DNA of 64,000 nt from Anthoceros angustus (GCA_010909165.1 MU008201.1:1-64000), one strand, 5' to 3'. Positions 1 to 13,541 are shown, counted from the stretch's first letter. Notes: generated from the letters alone by a model not told the origin. Translations and numbers: made by a program.

Positions 1-1063
1 GCATGTCTTGGAAAATGTGCTGCCCTGGGTGCGTACTTTGTCCGGATGCTCATTTTAGCTTTGGGAGTGGCGCCGTGGAGATCGACAGCGGAATTCTGGT
101 CTTTCACAGCGATGCGTTAAAAGTTTGACAAGGATCCGACACTTGTTCAAGCAGGGATTGATGGACATCGGATCCGAACTGGCCAGCCTGGCGCTCTCGA
201 TCCGCAGCCTCGCCTCCTCACAGCCGCCCCATGGACGGGAGTCCTCGGACATCTCCGAAACATGCCAGATGGAGATCCGATCAGAGGGAATCATGTATCA
301 CCCACCACCTGTTCGCTGCTGGATGACTGCTGCTGCAGCAGGCGGACGCAGCCTTCAAGAGGCCCATTCGTGGCATGCTGGAACCATGCATGCCACGCAT
401 GTCTTCTACAAGTAAGAACATGAACAGCATCAGAGTTGCAAATCGATATACTTGTACTTCTGCATCATTTCTTGGCCTCACATGTCAGTTCTCCTCCTCC
501 AGTAGAAACACGAGGGCTCAATCCTGTCTCAGCACTGCAGCAAGCAGCCCATCCACTCGCCCACAAGATACCGAGGGCTGGATATGTTCGTAAGTTTTTT
601 ATAGAATTCTCCTTTTTCACGCCTCAAGGCGGGTCTGGCTCCTGCAAAATCATCTCAAGCCATGTTCTCCTGTCCATTGAATATTCTGGTGCAGGCGGAA
701 GAACTGGGGTCGTCTTTGTTTCACGAAAAGAAAATCGTTTGTCTCTGCGGCTTCCGCGATGGTGCGATGACAGTGCCAATCAAGCCAGCGCGCTGTGAGC
801 GGGCGAAGGATTCTACGGGCCAGAGCTCCTGGCAAAGGCAGCGCTCTGGGTGGGTGAAGGAACCCACTCCTCTTCTGGTGGCGGAGGACAAGGTGAGCCA
901 CCTACCATTCTCATGCTTCTATTTTTAGGCATGCTTGAGACAGCTGGAATCAAGTGTAGAGCAGCGCGCTCAGCAGGAGGGGCCCGTGGAACTGGCCCAC
1001 CTCCCGCCAGTTTAATGCACCTCGCTCTTGGAGCAAGCGCATAAATCCCCCACCTCTCACACT
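1..1063. other. Unassigned flank, no gene recognised
   Basis: Both strands have only short open frames, none resembling a family I know. A plus-strand stretch at about 690-890 followed by GTGAGC could be an exon with a donor site, but its translation is not recognised. Confidence 0.4.
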
Positions 1064-1076
1064 TGGTATCAGAGCT
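1064..1076 (+). other. Primer-binding-site-like sequence (initiator Met tRNA)
   Basis: TGGTATCAGAGC, the complement of the 3' end of plant initiator-Met tRNA, is the usual primer binding site of plant LTR retrotransposons. The same 12-mer lies in front of the gag gene near 39212. No LTR or gag is visible around this copy, so it is either a relic or chance. Confidence 0.35.
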
Positions 1077-1139
1077 CGCCTTGCCTAGTGTTTGTGGGCG
1101 ATTCGACGGGCCCTCCCCTGCAGCCCACCACGCCAGAAG

Positions 1140-2655
1140 ATGGCCGTGATCCTCTCCTCGCGGTGGCCTTCCTGGCCCTCATCGCGGCTTTGAATGTCGA
1201 TGGTGAGCATGAGTGTCTGAGCGAGTCGAACGTGCTTGTCCCCGGGGTGCTTCCAATGTCGCTAAGCTGGTCGTGGCAGTCGCTCTCGAGCGGCCTTGTT
1301 CCTGGATATATGCTTGCTGGAATGCGACGTGACTCTGGGGGGTTTGTGCTTGCATTGCAGCTCAAAGGGAAGGCAAGACTGGCTACAAGTACGGGCCTGG
1401 GCACGGGCATCCGAAGCCAGGGCACGGGCATCCGAAGCCAGGGCACGGCTACCCGAAGCCAGGGGACCCGAAGCCGTGCAATCGCTGGCACCCGGGATAT
1501 GTGAAGGACGACCCGGTGTTCGTGGGCAACGACGGGCAGCAGTTCTACTTCCACGGCCGCAAGGACGCCGACTTCTGCATCGTCGCTGACTCAATCTCCA
1601 CGTGAATGCGCACTTCATCGGGCGCCGGGCGGACCACATGTCCCGTGATTTCACCTGGGCAGTCTCTCAGGATCCTCTTCGGCGACCACCAGTTGTACGT
1701 GGTGCCAAGAAGGTGAGAGCTCCATTGTCTCCTTCTTCCGTTGTTTCCTTCTTCCGCTTCCTTGTCTGTGTGTACATTTCCCATTTGCTTCCCTGTTCCT
1801 TGTTTCCTTGTACATTTTCGATTGTGTCCTTCCCTCGCTTTCTTGTTTGTTTGTACATTTTCCATCGTTTGCTTCTACCCTTCCTTGATTCTGTCTACAT
1901 TTTGCTTTGTCCTTCTTGCGCTTGCTGGTTTCTTTCTACATTTTGCATGTGTCCTTCTTGCGTTTCCTCGCCTGCTGCCTCCGTTTTGCATTGTTTCCCT
2001 CTTCCGATTCCCTGTCTCCGTGTACATTCTTTCTTCCGCTTAATTGTTTGTGTACATCTGCACGTATTCGTTGCCCGACTCAGAAACGTCTGACGAATTG
2101 CGACCGGCTCTGCAGGTGGCGACCTTCGATGAGTCTGTGGACTACCTGGTGATGGCCTTCGACTCCAGCCCGTCGTCCTGGCCACCGCCCAGGATGCCGT
2201 CTGGACGGCGCCCTACGCCAGGTGAAGATCACCAGAACCGAGGACCGCAACGCCGTGCACGTGGAGGTCGAGAACCAGTTCTCCTCACGGTGGTCGTGGT
2301 GCCAGTGACGGAGGAGAAGATAACATCAAACACCAGTACGGCATCACGGCCGACAACTGCTTCGCTCACCTGGAGGCGAACTTCCAGTTCAAGGCGCTCC
2401 ACGCCGACCGTGGCCCAGCGTGTTGGGGCAGACCTATGCTCCCGGCTTCAGGCATCAGGAGAAAAGCCCGGCCAGAAGTCGCTCGTCATGGGCGGAGAGA
2501 AGGACTACGTCTCGTCATCTCTCATGGCGGCCGACTGCAAGGTTTCTGCATTCCAGGGCCAGGCACCAACGAGGTTCTGTTTGATTTCCTCAGACCACCT
2601 GCTCTGGCGGGTCTGGGCTCGTGTGCCGTCGCTGAGCTTCGAACTCCGGTCATAA
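1140..2655 (+). pseudogene. Root-cap-domain (LEA-like) secreted protein, frames broken
   Basis: Three exons can be followed. The first (ATG at 1140) codes a signal peptide whose hydrophobic core AVAFLALIAALNV is reached only after a one-base shift. The second begins after the acceptor near 1360 with His/Pro/Gly/Lys repeats (GHGHPKPG), then DDPVFVGNDGQQFYFHGRKD and NAHFIGRRADHMSRDFTW, hallmarks of the Root_cap domain family. The third begins at about 2115 with VATFDESVDYLVMAFD and runs on through ADNCFAHLEANFQFKALHAD to ADCKVSAFQG. At least four single-base shifts are needed: in the signal peptide, near 1590, around 1670-1700 (ILFGDHQLYV reads in another frame) and near 2300. Family members are extracellular and often root-cap or stress expressed; their biochemical role is unknown. 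It may be a pseudogene or a good gene with assembly indels. The C-terminal end is approximate. Confidence 0.75.
1771..2060 (+). repeat. Degenerate ~41-bp tandem repeat in intron 2
   Basis: The intron between about 1712 and 2114 is pyrimidine-rich and carries T[GC]TACATTTT-like cores at 1771, 1809, 1852, 1894 and 1935, spaced 38 to 43 bp, with weaker copies at 2021 and 2051. Between cores lie variants of TTCCTTCTTGCGTTTCCT. Confidence 0.7.
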
Positions 2656-2935
2656 ATTTCTGGAGGTTGCTTTCGCTCGAAGTGGAGTGCTTGTGATCTC
2701 TGAGGAAGGGCATTTTCAAGATATGTATACAGGCAGGTAATTGCATCTATCGATGCGCAGTCTTGAAGTATCCGTTCATCCTAAGGTGTGTGGTCTTTCC
2801 GCACCAAGGCCCTGCTAGGAGCTGCATAGACATATGTATTGATCTTGCTAAGGAATTTTGTACTCTACTAATTAGAATGGGAGGTATAGGCTTAACCTAC
2901 ACGCCCACAGAATAAGCTCGTACCATAGGGCGGGC

Positions 2936-3378
2936 GTAGCTTTCATGCTTCGACTGCTCTCGAGGATGAGAGATTCTTTATCATATGCCCAGACTACGAA
3001 GGTGAAAGTCCTTGTAGTCTTTTTCCAGTAGAAGGTCGTGAGAAAGAATCCCCGGTCTGTACACGCTCTGTGAAGAATGTGAAAATGAAACGAAATTTAG
3101 TACACAGTTGCCCTGAAGCGCAGAAGCAAGTGCAGGCGCACATCCGTGGTGAGACGTGGGCGTAGCTTCCATGCTTCGACTGCTTTCGAGGACGACATCC
3201 ATATCATATTCCCAGACCACGAAGGTGAAATTCCCTTCAGTCTTTTTCCAATAAATGGTCGCGAGAAAGAACTCTTATCTGTACACGCTCTGTGAAGAAC
3301 GTGAAAATGGATGGGACTTTAGCACACAGCTATGCTGAAGAACAGGAGCAAGTGCAGGCGCACATCCGTGATGAGACG
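2936..3378. repeat. 226-bp tandem duplication
   Basis: Copy 1 runs about 2936-3156 and copy 2 about 3162-3378. Both start GTAGCTT[TC]CATGCTTCGACTGCT and end GCAGGCGCACATCCGTG[GA]TGAGACG. The copies differ by scattered substitutions, so the duplication is not recent. No coding capacity was recognised. Confidence 0.85.
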
Positions 3379-4900
3379 CGTGTAATCGCCAAAGCCATGA
3401 CATGCTGATCTCGAATGGGTCACGGAGATAATTGGTACATGTCCTGCTTTTCCTTTTATACTCCCAAGCAACGATCGTGGCCAGTATCCTGCCACTAACC
3501 TGAACTCTTTGCAGGAAAAGCATCCTGCCACGCTTCTCATATTCCTTTCCGAGGTGTTACCCAAAACCAAAACCACTCTCTCATGGGTCGGTCACCTGCA
3601 ACACTGGGCTACAGCCCTCAACCACCTTTCACTTTCTCTCAAGTGTCAGGCACATGCCTCCATTACACCACATCTGGCGGTATCTGGGTGTGCAGCATTT
3701 CTCAAAGAATTTGAGTACAAGTGTGGACCCGAATTGAAGGTAAAGGACACTTGTCATCGAAAGTGCATTGATGAGGTCATGTGGCAACCATCCTCGCATC
3801 GTTGACGGTATCACAGCGGTCCCCAGCCGATTACACTCTGTCTCGACCATCAGGCCATCACCCGGGCGTCCATCTTGTATGTCCGTACATCTGGTCTCTT
3901 TCCATGTGCAGGACAGCCCAAGCAGAGGAACGCCTGACTATCCATCCGCTTTTCACTGTGCAGACTTGTTGAACAAGCTTCGTTGCTCTGAGCGGCCTGT
4001 GCCTCATGCTTGTTGTCCTGACCGCAGGCTGATCCCTGAAGCACATCTGCATGACCATCACAGCATGACATCCTGTCCGTATTGCCATAGCACTTTCCAA
4101 ATTTATTTTATTCATATTTACAGAAGTAGAAAACTTTTAGTTAAATCAAGGCGACACATACACTTCATATGCAAAAATAGAAAACTCCACCTACCCCAAT
4201 AAAAAGGGAACAACCCAACAAAGGCAGCATGCCAAGGGGACTAAGGCTGTGGTTGTTCATTTCAAACTACCTACAATCCAGAAATTTCTTAGTTAGGGAT
4301 AGAAAAGACCTACCTACCATATATGCCATATGCCAAAGAAGTTGCATCCAAGTGCTAGCCGCCGTCTTGCACACCGAGTTTGGCATTGCCCATGCAGGAT
4401 GGACACATTGTTTAAGAGAATCACAATATGAGGAAGACCAAACCCATTCTTGTAGTTGTAGTACATCTTGGGATGAAGGAGTGGACACATTGCTTAAAAA
4501 TTCACAATATAGAAGTATAGAAGAGGAAGACCAAACCCATTCTTGCAGTTGTAGTGTTGTAGTACATCTAGGGATGAAAGAGTGGCCGTTATGCAGAGGA
4601 GAATACTTTATATACCTTCACAAGCGAACCTTCAGCCCATACTCGCAGACGCGGTTCTAGGTAGGATATATTGCAACTACACTGTCCACTTAAATCAATT
4701 GAGGACGTTTCCGGACAAGGTACCTAGGTATATATGTTCAGACAGGTATGCAGAATTTCGCAATTTCGCTTTGCTACTTGACACTTGCGCGTGTTAGACT
4801 GTTACTCGATTTCCACACGGGAATCCTTTGCGCAATAAGCGGGTGGGGCGAAGCGCGCATCGCCGTACCCTGCCTCTGCGTCTCTGTCCGTTTGTGGCGT
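3379..4900. other. Intergenic stretch with a short tandem repeat
   Basis: No gene was recognised. At 4401-4580 an 82-bp unit (GGACACATTG ... GAGGAAGACCAAACCCATTCTTG ... GATGAA[AG]GAGTGG) occurs twice. The several 60 to 145 codon open frames lack family resemblance and splice support. Confidence 0.5.
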
Positions 4901-4910
4901 CCGGAATGGC

Positions 4911-5616
4911 ATGGCAGGGCCAGCAGGTCGGGATGCCAAGAGCAGGGCGAATTTGATCTCGCAGGATGGCCGGCCCAAGGCTGTGGAAACGAGCCACACC
5001 TCTGAGCTTGACAACATGGGTGTCGTCAACCTTCAGCGGCAGACGATGAAAGGTATGCCTTGCCTTGCTGCGCGACAGCTCCGTTGCTGTTGCCTTGTTC
5101 CGCTCAGTTGCGTAGCCCGTTTGTGAGCGATGCTGCAGAGCAGGATCTTGATTTAGCCGCTCTCGAGGCAGCAGTTTTGAGCACGAAGCACATTGCGTTG
5201 ACTGTGAACGAGGAACTGGACCTTCACACGCGGCTGCTGGTAGGTTTTCAGAAGGACCTGGTTTGGGGATTTTGCTTGTTTTCAACGTCAAGGTCCTATT
5301 TGCTGTCCACCTTGTAAATGGTGTTCTGGTTTGGTGTTGCAGGATGATATTGATCAGGATACGACTGCCACGAATAATCGTTTGCAGGTGAGTGAGTGAA
5401 TGAGTGGTGTGCGTGTCACTGTGGGATGAATGTACTTGCCTGAGTTATGGCAGATCTCATTCTTTGTGCTTTGAATTTTTCCTTCTGCAGATGGTACAGA
5501 AGAAACTCGGCTTGGTGAAGGAACGAGCTGGCAAGAGTTGCTCTGCAATGTACATGTGCCTGCTGGTTGTAGTGGTCGTGTTTCTAGTGTTGTTGGCCTT
5601 CAAGCTTTTGCTGTGA
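4911..5616 (+). CDS. SYP5: SYP5-like Qc-SNARE (C-terminal half)
   Basis: Four exons splice cleanly: about 4911-5052, 5139-5239, 5343-5387 and 5491-5616. The product reads GVVNLQRQTMK|EQD, then STKHIALTVNEELDLHTRLL, a short DDIDQDTTATNNRLQ exon, and a C-terminal membrane anchor (LLVVVVVFLVLLAFKLLL) followed directly by the stop. This matches plant SYP51/SYP52, Qc-SNAREs of the TGN/prevacuolar and vacuolar fusion complexes. The N-terminal three-helix part was not found upstream in any frame: either its exons are unrecognisable or the gene is 5' truncated, and the start given is only the first Met of the visible exon. The expected zero-layer Gln (family LxLQTRL) is His here. Confidence 0.8.
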
Positions 5617-5767
5617 CTCAGCTGTGAGCTGTGCAGCATTTAGAGATCATTTGCTGGCAACTCTGCAGCTCCCTGTACAGTACCACCGCATTACATTGGG
5701 ACACATTACATTATTTGATGATCCCGTGTTTGCTGGCTGCAATTATCGTGCTTTGCTTTTCTTCTTC

Positions 5768-5802
5768 TTGGCCCTAAAGCTTTTGATATGACTCAGCTGT
5801 TA
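5768..5802 (+). repeat. Partial duplicate of the SNARE gene 3' end
   Basis: TTGGCC[CT]..AAGCTTTTG.[TA]TGACTCAGCTGT repeats, with small changes, the last codons and stop region of the SNARE gene at about 5592-5627. It appears to be a short local duplication of the terminal coding segment. Confidence 0.55.
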
Positions 5803-5884
5803 GCGGATCCATTGACTGAGCCATTTACGGCTTTGCATTTCTGCAACTCCAAAGCCACCTGTGTACAGATGAACGCAAACACAC

Positions 5885-6915
5885 TCACATCAGACACATC
5901 TTACACCAGTGCTGACAAGAGTCCAAATGTAGCCATACCTTGATGTAAGCTGGATGTGTTCCTATTGCAGCCATGACCTGTGGACGGTACGAACCAGAAT
6001 CAGGCAACGGTATGAAAGACAAATGAGGACATGAGCAAAGTCGAGTTCTGCAAGGAAGACGAAGGAAAGGGAGGGGAACACACCGTCTCAAACCGTTCGC
6101 CTCGTACGTTCAGTCTGACAATCTGCATACCTTGCGGACTTGTACACCCTGATAGCTTTCTGCATCGTTATAAACCACTGCACTTGTGGCAATCAGCTGA
6201 TCACCCACATCCACAAGACCAGACTTGGCAGCATTGCCGTCATCCACCAGGCCCGCAACAAAAATGTTTCCTGCCTTATCCTCTTCCAGAACAATACCTG
6301 CTACACCCAAAAACACAGGCATGGGATATGGGAAATGCTCCTCCTCGCCACTTGTGCACCATTTTAGCATAACCACAAGCAACAGCTACCTAGAGGCTTG
6401 CTAAGCTCCAGTTTTATCCGACTGCATCCTGGAGGCGGCAAATCAAGCCCTTCTGAGATGCTTCCTGGTGCTCGGTCGGAATCCGCAACAGCCTTGACAA
6501 TGCAGGGCCGTTGCAGCCTTAGCAGAGGTGATAGGTGCCCACGGAATTGCCTTCCAACGCCTGCCAGAGAGGAGAACAGCTGTAATCCCAGGTGACTGCA
6601 CAGAGTAGCATGTGATTCGTGAGCACATTTCGTACCAGCTGCAGGCAAATGCGACAAGGACATACCTAATGGAGATGAGAGACTGCAGACCTGCAATCTG
6701 GAAGAAGCCACAGGCGGCGATCCCTTGAAGTAGGGCAGTGCAACCAGGGATTGAGCTGCCATTGCAATAGCCACGGCCATCGGTATCTTCACTTGCCGGA
6801 GAGTTGCAGACAACTGAACTCCGGAGATTCCGACGAAACTCGTCGCCAGTGGAGAGAACCGAAATCCCCAAGCACAACGAAATGGCGAGGATCCTACAAC
6901 AGCTCCTACAACCAT
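5885..6915 (-). CDS. Plastid-type PDZ-domain protein
   Basis: Read on the minus strand, the gene starts near 6915 (alternative Met near 6784) with a Ser/Ala/Arg-rich leader typical of chloroplast transit peptides. A short intron follows SSPLG, then an exon ending LELSKPLG joins in phase to IVLEEDKAGNIFVAGLVDDG (6120-6300), which continues AAKSGLVDVGDQLIA: a PDZ fold with its typical G[LV]..GDQL element. A further segment, LNVRGERFET, lies one base out of frame just after and joins to VMAAIGTH. PDZ proteins of this kind serve as thylakoid or stromal scaffolds; the exact orthologue is not certain. One frame break near 6128 needs checking, and the 3' end is approximate. Confidence 0.65.
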
Positions 6916-6939
6916 GAATCAGGGCAAGGCTATGCAAAC

Positions 6940-7860
6940 GCCGCGTGGCAGTGCACGGATAAGTTGCCCGACGCCTTTGTTGCGCTGTTCATTTCCGTCC
7001 CATGACGGAAATTCCGTGCACGTGGACTAAAATCGAATTCTTACCAAGGATGTGAAGTAGACAAAGACATATTTTCTATAATATTAATTCATAGTGAATT
7101 CAGGGACATGGATCGTTGGTTCTTTTGTATAGTTTTTCTATTCTTTAATAATAAATCTGATAGCAAGTTTGATTAAAGTAGCTCCAAAAGATTTTTACTA
7201 CGCATGGTCCGTAGGACTTTTTAAAACAGGAAATAGGTAATAACCCCATCCCAACAGTGACTCCAGGATGCTTGAACGTGGAGTTTTACTGAAAACATTC
7301 TTAAGTTTGTTCATTGCATTGATGAGGGGCTGATGTAATGACAAGAGTTAATAACTTTCCTGGTTTGTTCATGGTACTGATGAGGGTGATGTTAATGATT
7401 TGTTAAAAGCAATTTATATGATATAGCTTTCCGATAGCACCATAATCGGTTGATAATATCGGTTGAAACTATTCTTTATGATATAGCTTTTCGATGGCAC
7501 CATTATCAATTGTCTAAAATTTGAAATCATCTTGTTGTAAAATTTGAAATCAATTTGTTGTCGAAGATCATACCGCCTTTTAAACCTAGTTTTGCTAGAG
7601 AGGGAGGAATGTTTGATATCCGAACACATTAATGAATATATGAATTTAAGAAATATCATGTAATAATTCTAAACATTATAATGTATGAATCTAAGAAATA
7701 TTATATAGTAATCCAAATTTTTAAACATAAATTTTGGATTGACTTACTAACCGTTTTTGACTTTGGACAACATGCACTTGCTCACTCATCTCCGAGAGGG
7801 GCTAACTGACACGGCTAATGGGTTGTGGTTGATGAACATTTATTGATGCTCTAACTGCTC
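6940..7860. other. AT-rich intergenic region
   Basis: Strongly AT-rich spacer without a recognisable gene. A unit of about 61 bp (ATGATATAGCTTT[TC]CGAT[GA]GCACCAT) occurs twice near 7418 and 7479, and short ATCTAAGAAATAT motifs recur nearby. Confidence 0.6.
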
Positions 7861-7902
7861 TAGCATTTTACACAACTGAGTTGTAAGTAGTCTTCACTCC
7901 GA

Positions 7903-9884
7903 GTGGGCTCCTCAAATTGTGTGTTGTCTCGAGTTGTGAGCGCAGGATTTGTTACTTGCTGGAGTCGGACTCCTTTGCCATGTAACAGAAAGGGCTTTGT
8001 CTTCGTGACCAATAAAAAGGAAGTACGTCTACATTGCGAACTGACTTCGAGGCAGGAAGCTTTTTATCATACTATCAAGAACAAGGTGGCAGTATCTCAT
8101 CTGCTGGAGGGGAGGATTAACAACTTGAGGATGAAAAACCTCATGGATCTTGTGGTGGAGCTGCGGAAGGTATCTCCTTGTCTTCTCTGTTTCATTTTTG
8201 CCACTTGTGCACTGAGAATACATATTTTCTTCATTCCTTTCCACTGGATCTGTTGCCACCTTAAACTTGCCCGTGTGCAATCATCTCGACCTCTGTATGA
8301 CCCCATAATGTTTCAGGTGTGCAACCATCATGAGCGTCTCGTTTCCAACGAGGGAGTAGCTTTCTCCATTTTACATATTTTGAACACTTGCAGCTCCAGC
8401 CTGCACCATTTAGAGAGCTTGATGACATCCATTGTGCAGGAGGTCGTAACCTCTATTGTTCCAGGTATTGTACACCTTGCTCATGTGCCTGGAGTGGATC
8501 GTTATCAAGATTGGATGGTTCTCCATCTCATGGTTCTTCATGTTGGCTTAAAGGGACTTTTGTGTGGTTATGATCCTTGCAGGTTCCAAGGCTAGTGTAC
8601 AGGGATGGCATGACCTGACCTGCCTGCGAACTTGAGCTCTGGCTCTGTGCAGGGCTCTTAAAAAGTGGCTTGCAAATATGCTCAGTGTTTTGCACCAGAA
8701 AATATTCACCGCTCAATTTTCTCTGAGGGCGATGTAGGCCATTCCATCAGTGGGGCTTTTGGGGTTTCTCGGCTGATGCTTCTCTAATTGTTATAGAGTT
8801 GGACAATATTGTCATACGACAGGAATGGTTAGATGACCATACGTTGAAGGCCCAAGATGTAGATACCAAAAGCAAGAGCTGTGCAGAGGTTACTACTGCT
8901 GCCTTCTCGAACAGGTTGGATAGGACTTCAAACGAAGGTTTTCACAGGCTATAAGTCTGAGCCTTTGAATTCCTTGTTGTATCGCACCAGGATAGGCAGC
9001 TGAAAATATCAGCCTGTTGAGGTCGGTGTGAACATATATGTCACCACGGCTCCTCAGGAGGTATGCCATCTGTATCTTCAATTCTTTTCTAGTTTGCTTT
9101 GCTGGACAAGCATGTGTGCCTGATGGCTGTTCCTGCATCTGACACAGAACGAGGAGAATATGTTGTTCTCCTATTTGTTGCAAGGATTCCTTTCCTGTTG
9201 TTGTGTCAGATCGATACCTCTTGCTCAGACCACTGCTTCACCAATGGAAAAAAAGTAGAAATGCATGGGTCAAGCGTTTGTTGGTGGGTGTTCGTGGTAT
9301 CCGAGACACAGGCTTGGGATCAAGACCACCTAGAGGCCCTGGGTTCATTGAAGAGCGTGGAGTAAAGTGATGGAGAGACTGGAATAACCATTGCTTGCTT
9401 TGCCATATTCGGTATTCGGCTCGTCTCCTCCTGTACAGAATTTTGACTTTGCAAAGATATGCTATCGGTGAGCAGTCGTATCAGCTCCCAAGGATTGTGG
9501 CTCTGCAAAAATTGTGTGTGACCAGTCTGGCCCTTTCTATTACATCGGCAAACTAGGAGAAACTTTGACATTGCTGACTGCCGGTGCTGGACTCTGGAAA
9601 ACTCAGTGCCTGGATGGCCTTTTGAAACGGTTTCGTGCTGAAAACCACAGGGTCCTTTTGTTTGCCCATATGACAAAGATGCTTGACCGCCTGGAGGTGA
9701 GATGCCCACGCAGTGTTCATATCTGTTCCAAGCATCTGGTGTGCTTTCGGGGGTTCTGTAGTCATGGTGATATGCCTTGAATGGAACGAGGACTATGTGA
9801 TCTTTAGGAAGTATAAGTTTCTGCGATTGGATGCTGCGTCAGGCATTATGGATCGTCGAGACATGGTGAAAGATTTCCAAGCTT
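7903..9884 (+). pseudogene. INO80: INO80-like SNF2 ATPase fragment
   Basis: Segments in changing frames follow INO80 order: VRLHCELTSRQEAFYHTIKN and MKNLMDLVVELRK (8020-8170); CNHHERLVSNEG (8318-8355); PAPFRELDDIHCAGG (8400-8445); FAPENIHRSIFSEGD (8687-8733); LLKRFRAENHRVLLFAHMTK (about 9618-9680); and EDYVIF/RKYKFLRLDAASGIMDRR (9787-9865), ending MVKDFQ. INO80 is the ATPase of a nucleosome-sliding complex. The N-terminal region with helicase motif I and the DEXQ box is absent, as is everything after motif V. The coding trail stops exactly where the segmental duplication shared with 13487 begins. I read this as a decayed or rearranged gene fragment. Confidence 0.7.
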
Positions 9885-10030
9885 GATGGAGCTTCCTGAG
9901 TTGGATTCTGCCGATGCTTATCGGCTGTTGTCATGCGGCGAGGTTGCGGGTTGAGGACGCTCTGCTGGCAGGGTACCATGGCAGGGTTGATGGAACTAAG
10001 CTGGTACCAAACTGGAAGGGCCATGGTAGG

Positions 10031-11505
<1,475 letters not shown>

Positions 11506-11779
11506 TCTGGAGCCTCGCTATTCGGCACAGGCTTAGGGCCCTTGTATCATCTCTGATGGCCGTTCCAGTGTTGTGGTTGTAACTCAACCCGCTTGTTTCT
11601 GCTCCCACAGGATAAGCATGGAGGAGAAAAAGGGATGGACCGTTGGCAGCCACTACCCACACACAGACACAGGGTTCCGAGCTTTGTCAGAAGTGTTGAG
11701 GAATTCGTGCGTGCTGAAGATTGAGGAATGGATGTCAATTGCAGGAATCAGGGGTGAATTGGTGTAGCCCGGTGCAGGT

Positions 11780-11915
11780 TGGTCGAGATGGGGAGGGCAG
11801 CTTGGCCTGTGAGGGGCCGTGAGGGGCAACTTGCGTGTGGCCGTGAGGGGCAACTTGTAAGCCCCAACCTCTCACGGCCACAAACTTGCAAGCCCCAACC
11901 TGACTTGTGAGTTGG
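11780..11915. repeat. Short direct and inverted GAGGGGCAACTTG repeats
   Basis: GGCCGTGAGGGGCAACTTG occurs in tandem and is followed by inverted copies of related segments (AAGCCCCAACCT, CTCACGGCC, CAAGCCCCAACCT), so the stretch can fold on itself. No coding capacity was seen. Confidence 0.6.
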
Positions 11916-12100
11916 AGGTTGCTGGCCGCTGGGCAGCCCGGATGCTAAGAATGGAACACCAAAGCGGATAGAGGGATGGGCACTATTTGTTTCGCAACTT
12001 CATGGTACGATATGGGCATCTACATAATATATGGGCGCACCTTGTATGGATGTCCTACATAAGTTTAGGTGTTCTTTGGCATCCTCACCAATGGCCCATG

Positions 12101-12157
12101 TAGAAGAAGAAGAATTTTATTGAAGTCCACTAAGGACGGATTTCCATTATGGGACTG
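12101..12157 (+). repeat. Dispersed repeat R1, truncated copy
   Basis: GAAGAAGAATTTTATT.AAGTCCACTAAGGACGGATTTCC matches the start of the longer copies at 13542 and 37891 and stops after GGGACT. Confidence 0.7.
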
Positions 12158-12439
12158 AAATATGATAACTATATAGATTATGGTAAAATAGTTTAGATGA
12201 ATGTAAAGGTAAAATTAAATAAGATAAATAATCTTCAATCAATCAAAGTGTCAATGAAATTGCGTGAGCGAGGCCAAACACCACCAATTCATCCCCCCAC
12301 GAAGAAGCCACTTGACACCGGACGAGCGGGTAACTTCTCGCTATTAGTCTTCCATCGCAATGATGTAAGATCCTCATTGATATATAAGTTTGTCCGTAAC
12401 ATAGACCTAGCCTTCATAACTGGTAATCATCCATAGAGT

Positions 12440-13060
12440 GAAAAGTCATAATCAATATCGCTCCTTCCAAGCCGGAAGGCTCGAGGCGACCACATCGACC
12501 TCTAGCCTATTGACTCCTTTCAGCCTGTTGAGAAACTCCTTTGCAACCACAAATGTTGCAACAATGTCATTACCAAGACCATAAATTCTCAAGTTCAAAG
12601 CACGCGAGCACGGTCGACTATCTAGGAAACAACTTCCGATCTGTGTTGCCACCGGGACAAGAAGGAGCAAGGGATCATTAATTCCATGAGGGTTTTACCG
12701 ATAAGCTTCTCCAAATATGTAGGTAAAACTTGTTTCGTTGAAGTGAAATAATGTTCCAAATTTATGGCTTTCTCCTCTATGGTCTAGTGAAAAACTTCAT
12801 TTAATAACCCTCCACCAACCTTTGAGAGTCTTCCAACTTGATCATCCAAACCCTACAACTTTTGGCCATATAAGCATTTCTTCCCTCATGCATGAATAAG
12901 CTTGAGAATAACCTTCTTGTAGCCTTCCAAACTAGGTGCGGATCGCCTTGATAGTAACCCACAAGCGAATTTGCGAGGCATTGACTTGCAAAGCAATGAA
13001 TCAAACTTGACCTAGAAAAGCGCCTCAAAATCTTTTGGCCCATGAGCTTGCCGATTCAAG
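12440..13060 (-). other. Decayed unidentified coding relic
   Basis: The minus strand holds broken but consecutive open stretches, one of 80 codons at 12801-13043 and one of 72 at 12452-12670, with ordinary amino-acid composition in an otherwise AT-rich spacer. I do not recognise a family. A transposon relic is possible. The rest of 11920-13480 shows no gene. Confidence 0.3.
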
Positions 13061-13541
13061 ATCCTGTTGCAATTTTCTAATGATAACATCCTGACTATTA
13101 AATATCTTATCTATAAGATAATCCATTACGAATTGAACTCATCCCCTCCTCCTGGCCCTCCTCACGCTCTCTCGTCCTCCAGTCCCATGCCAAAGATTGG
13201 TGCTTAGCCAAGAAAGACTCATATTTTTCCCTTAAGGAAATATTTGAGAAGTGTGCTGATTTCGGACCGGGCATTAGTACAAGATAACTGTAGCTGTGAA
13301 AATGCGCTTAAGTGTGAAAATTTCCCTGAGCGGGAATGCGAGGCTTCTTGCTCGAGGCCTCGATGGGCTCAAGCACGGAGGCCTTGTTGAAGGTCGAGGC
13401 TGTCGTCGAATCCGAGTCGTGGATCAAGGATGAAGTGAAGGTCCATGTCAATGGGCAAGTTGGGTTGGTCTATCCCTACAGTCCAATTCAAGCTTGATGG
13501 AGCTTCCTAAGTTGTATTTGGGGGACTTATTATACCATGAT

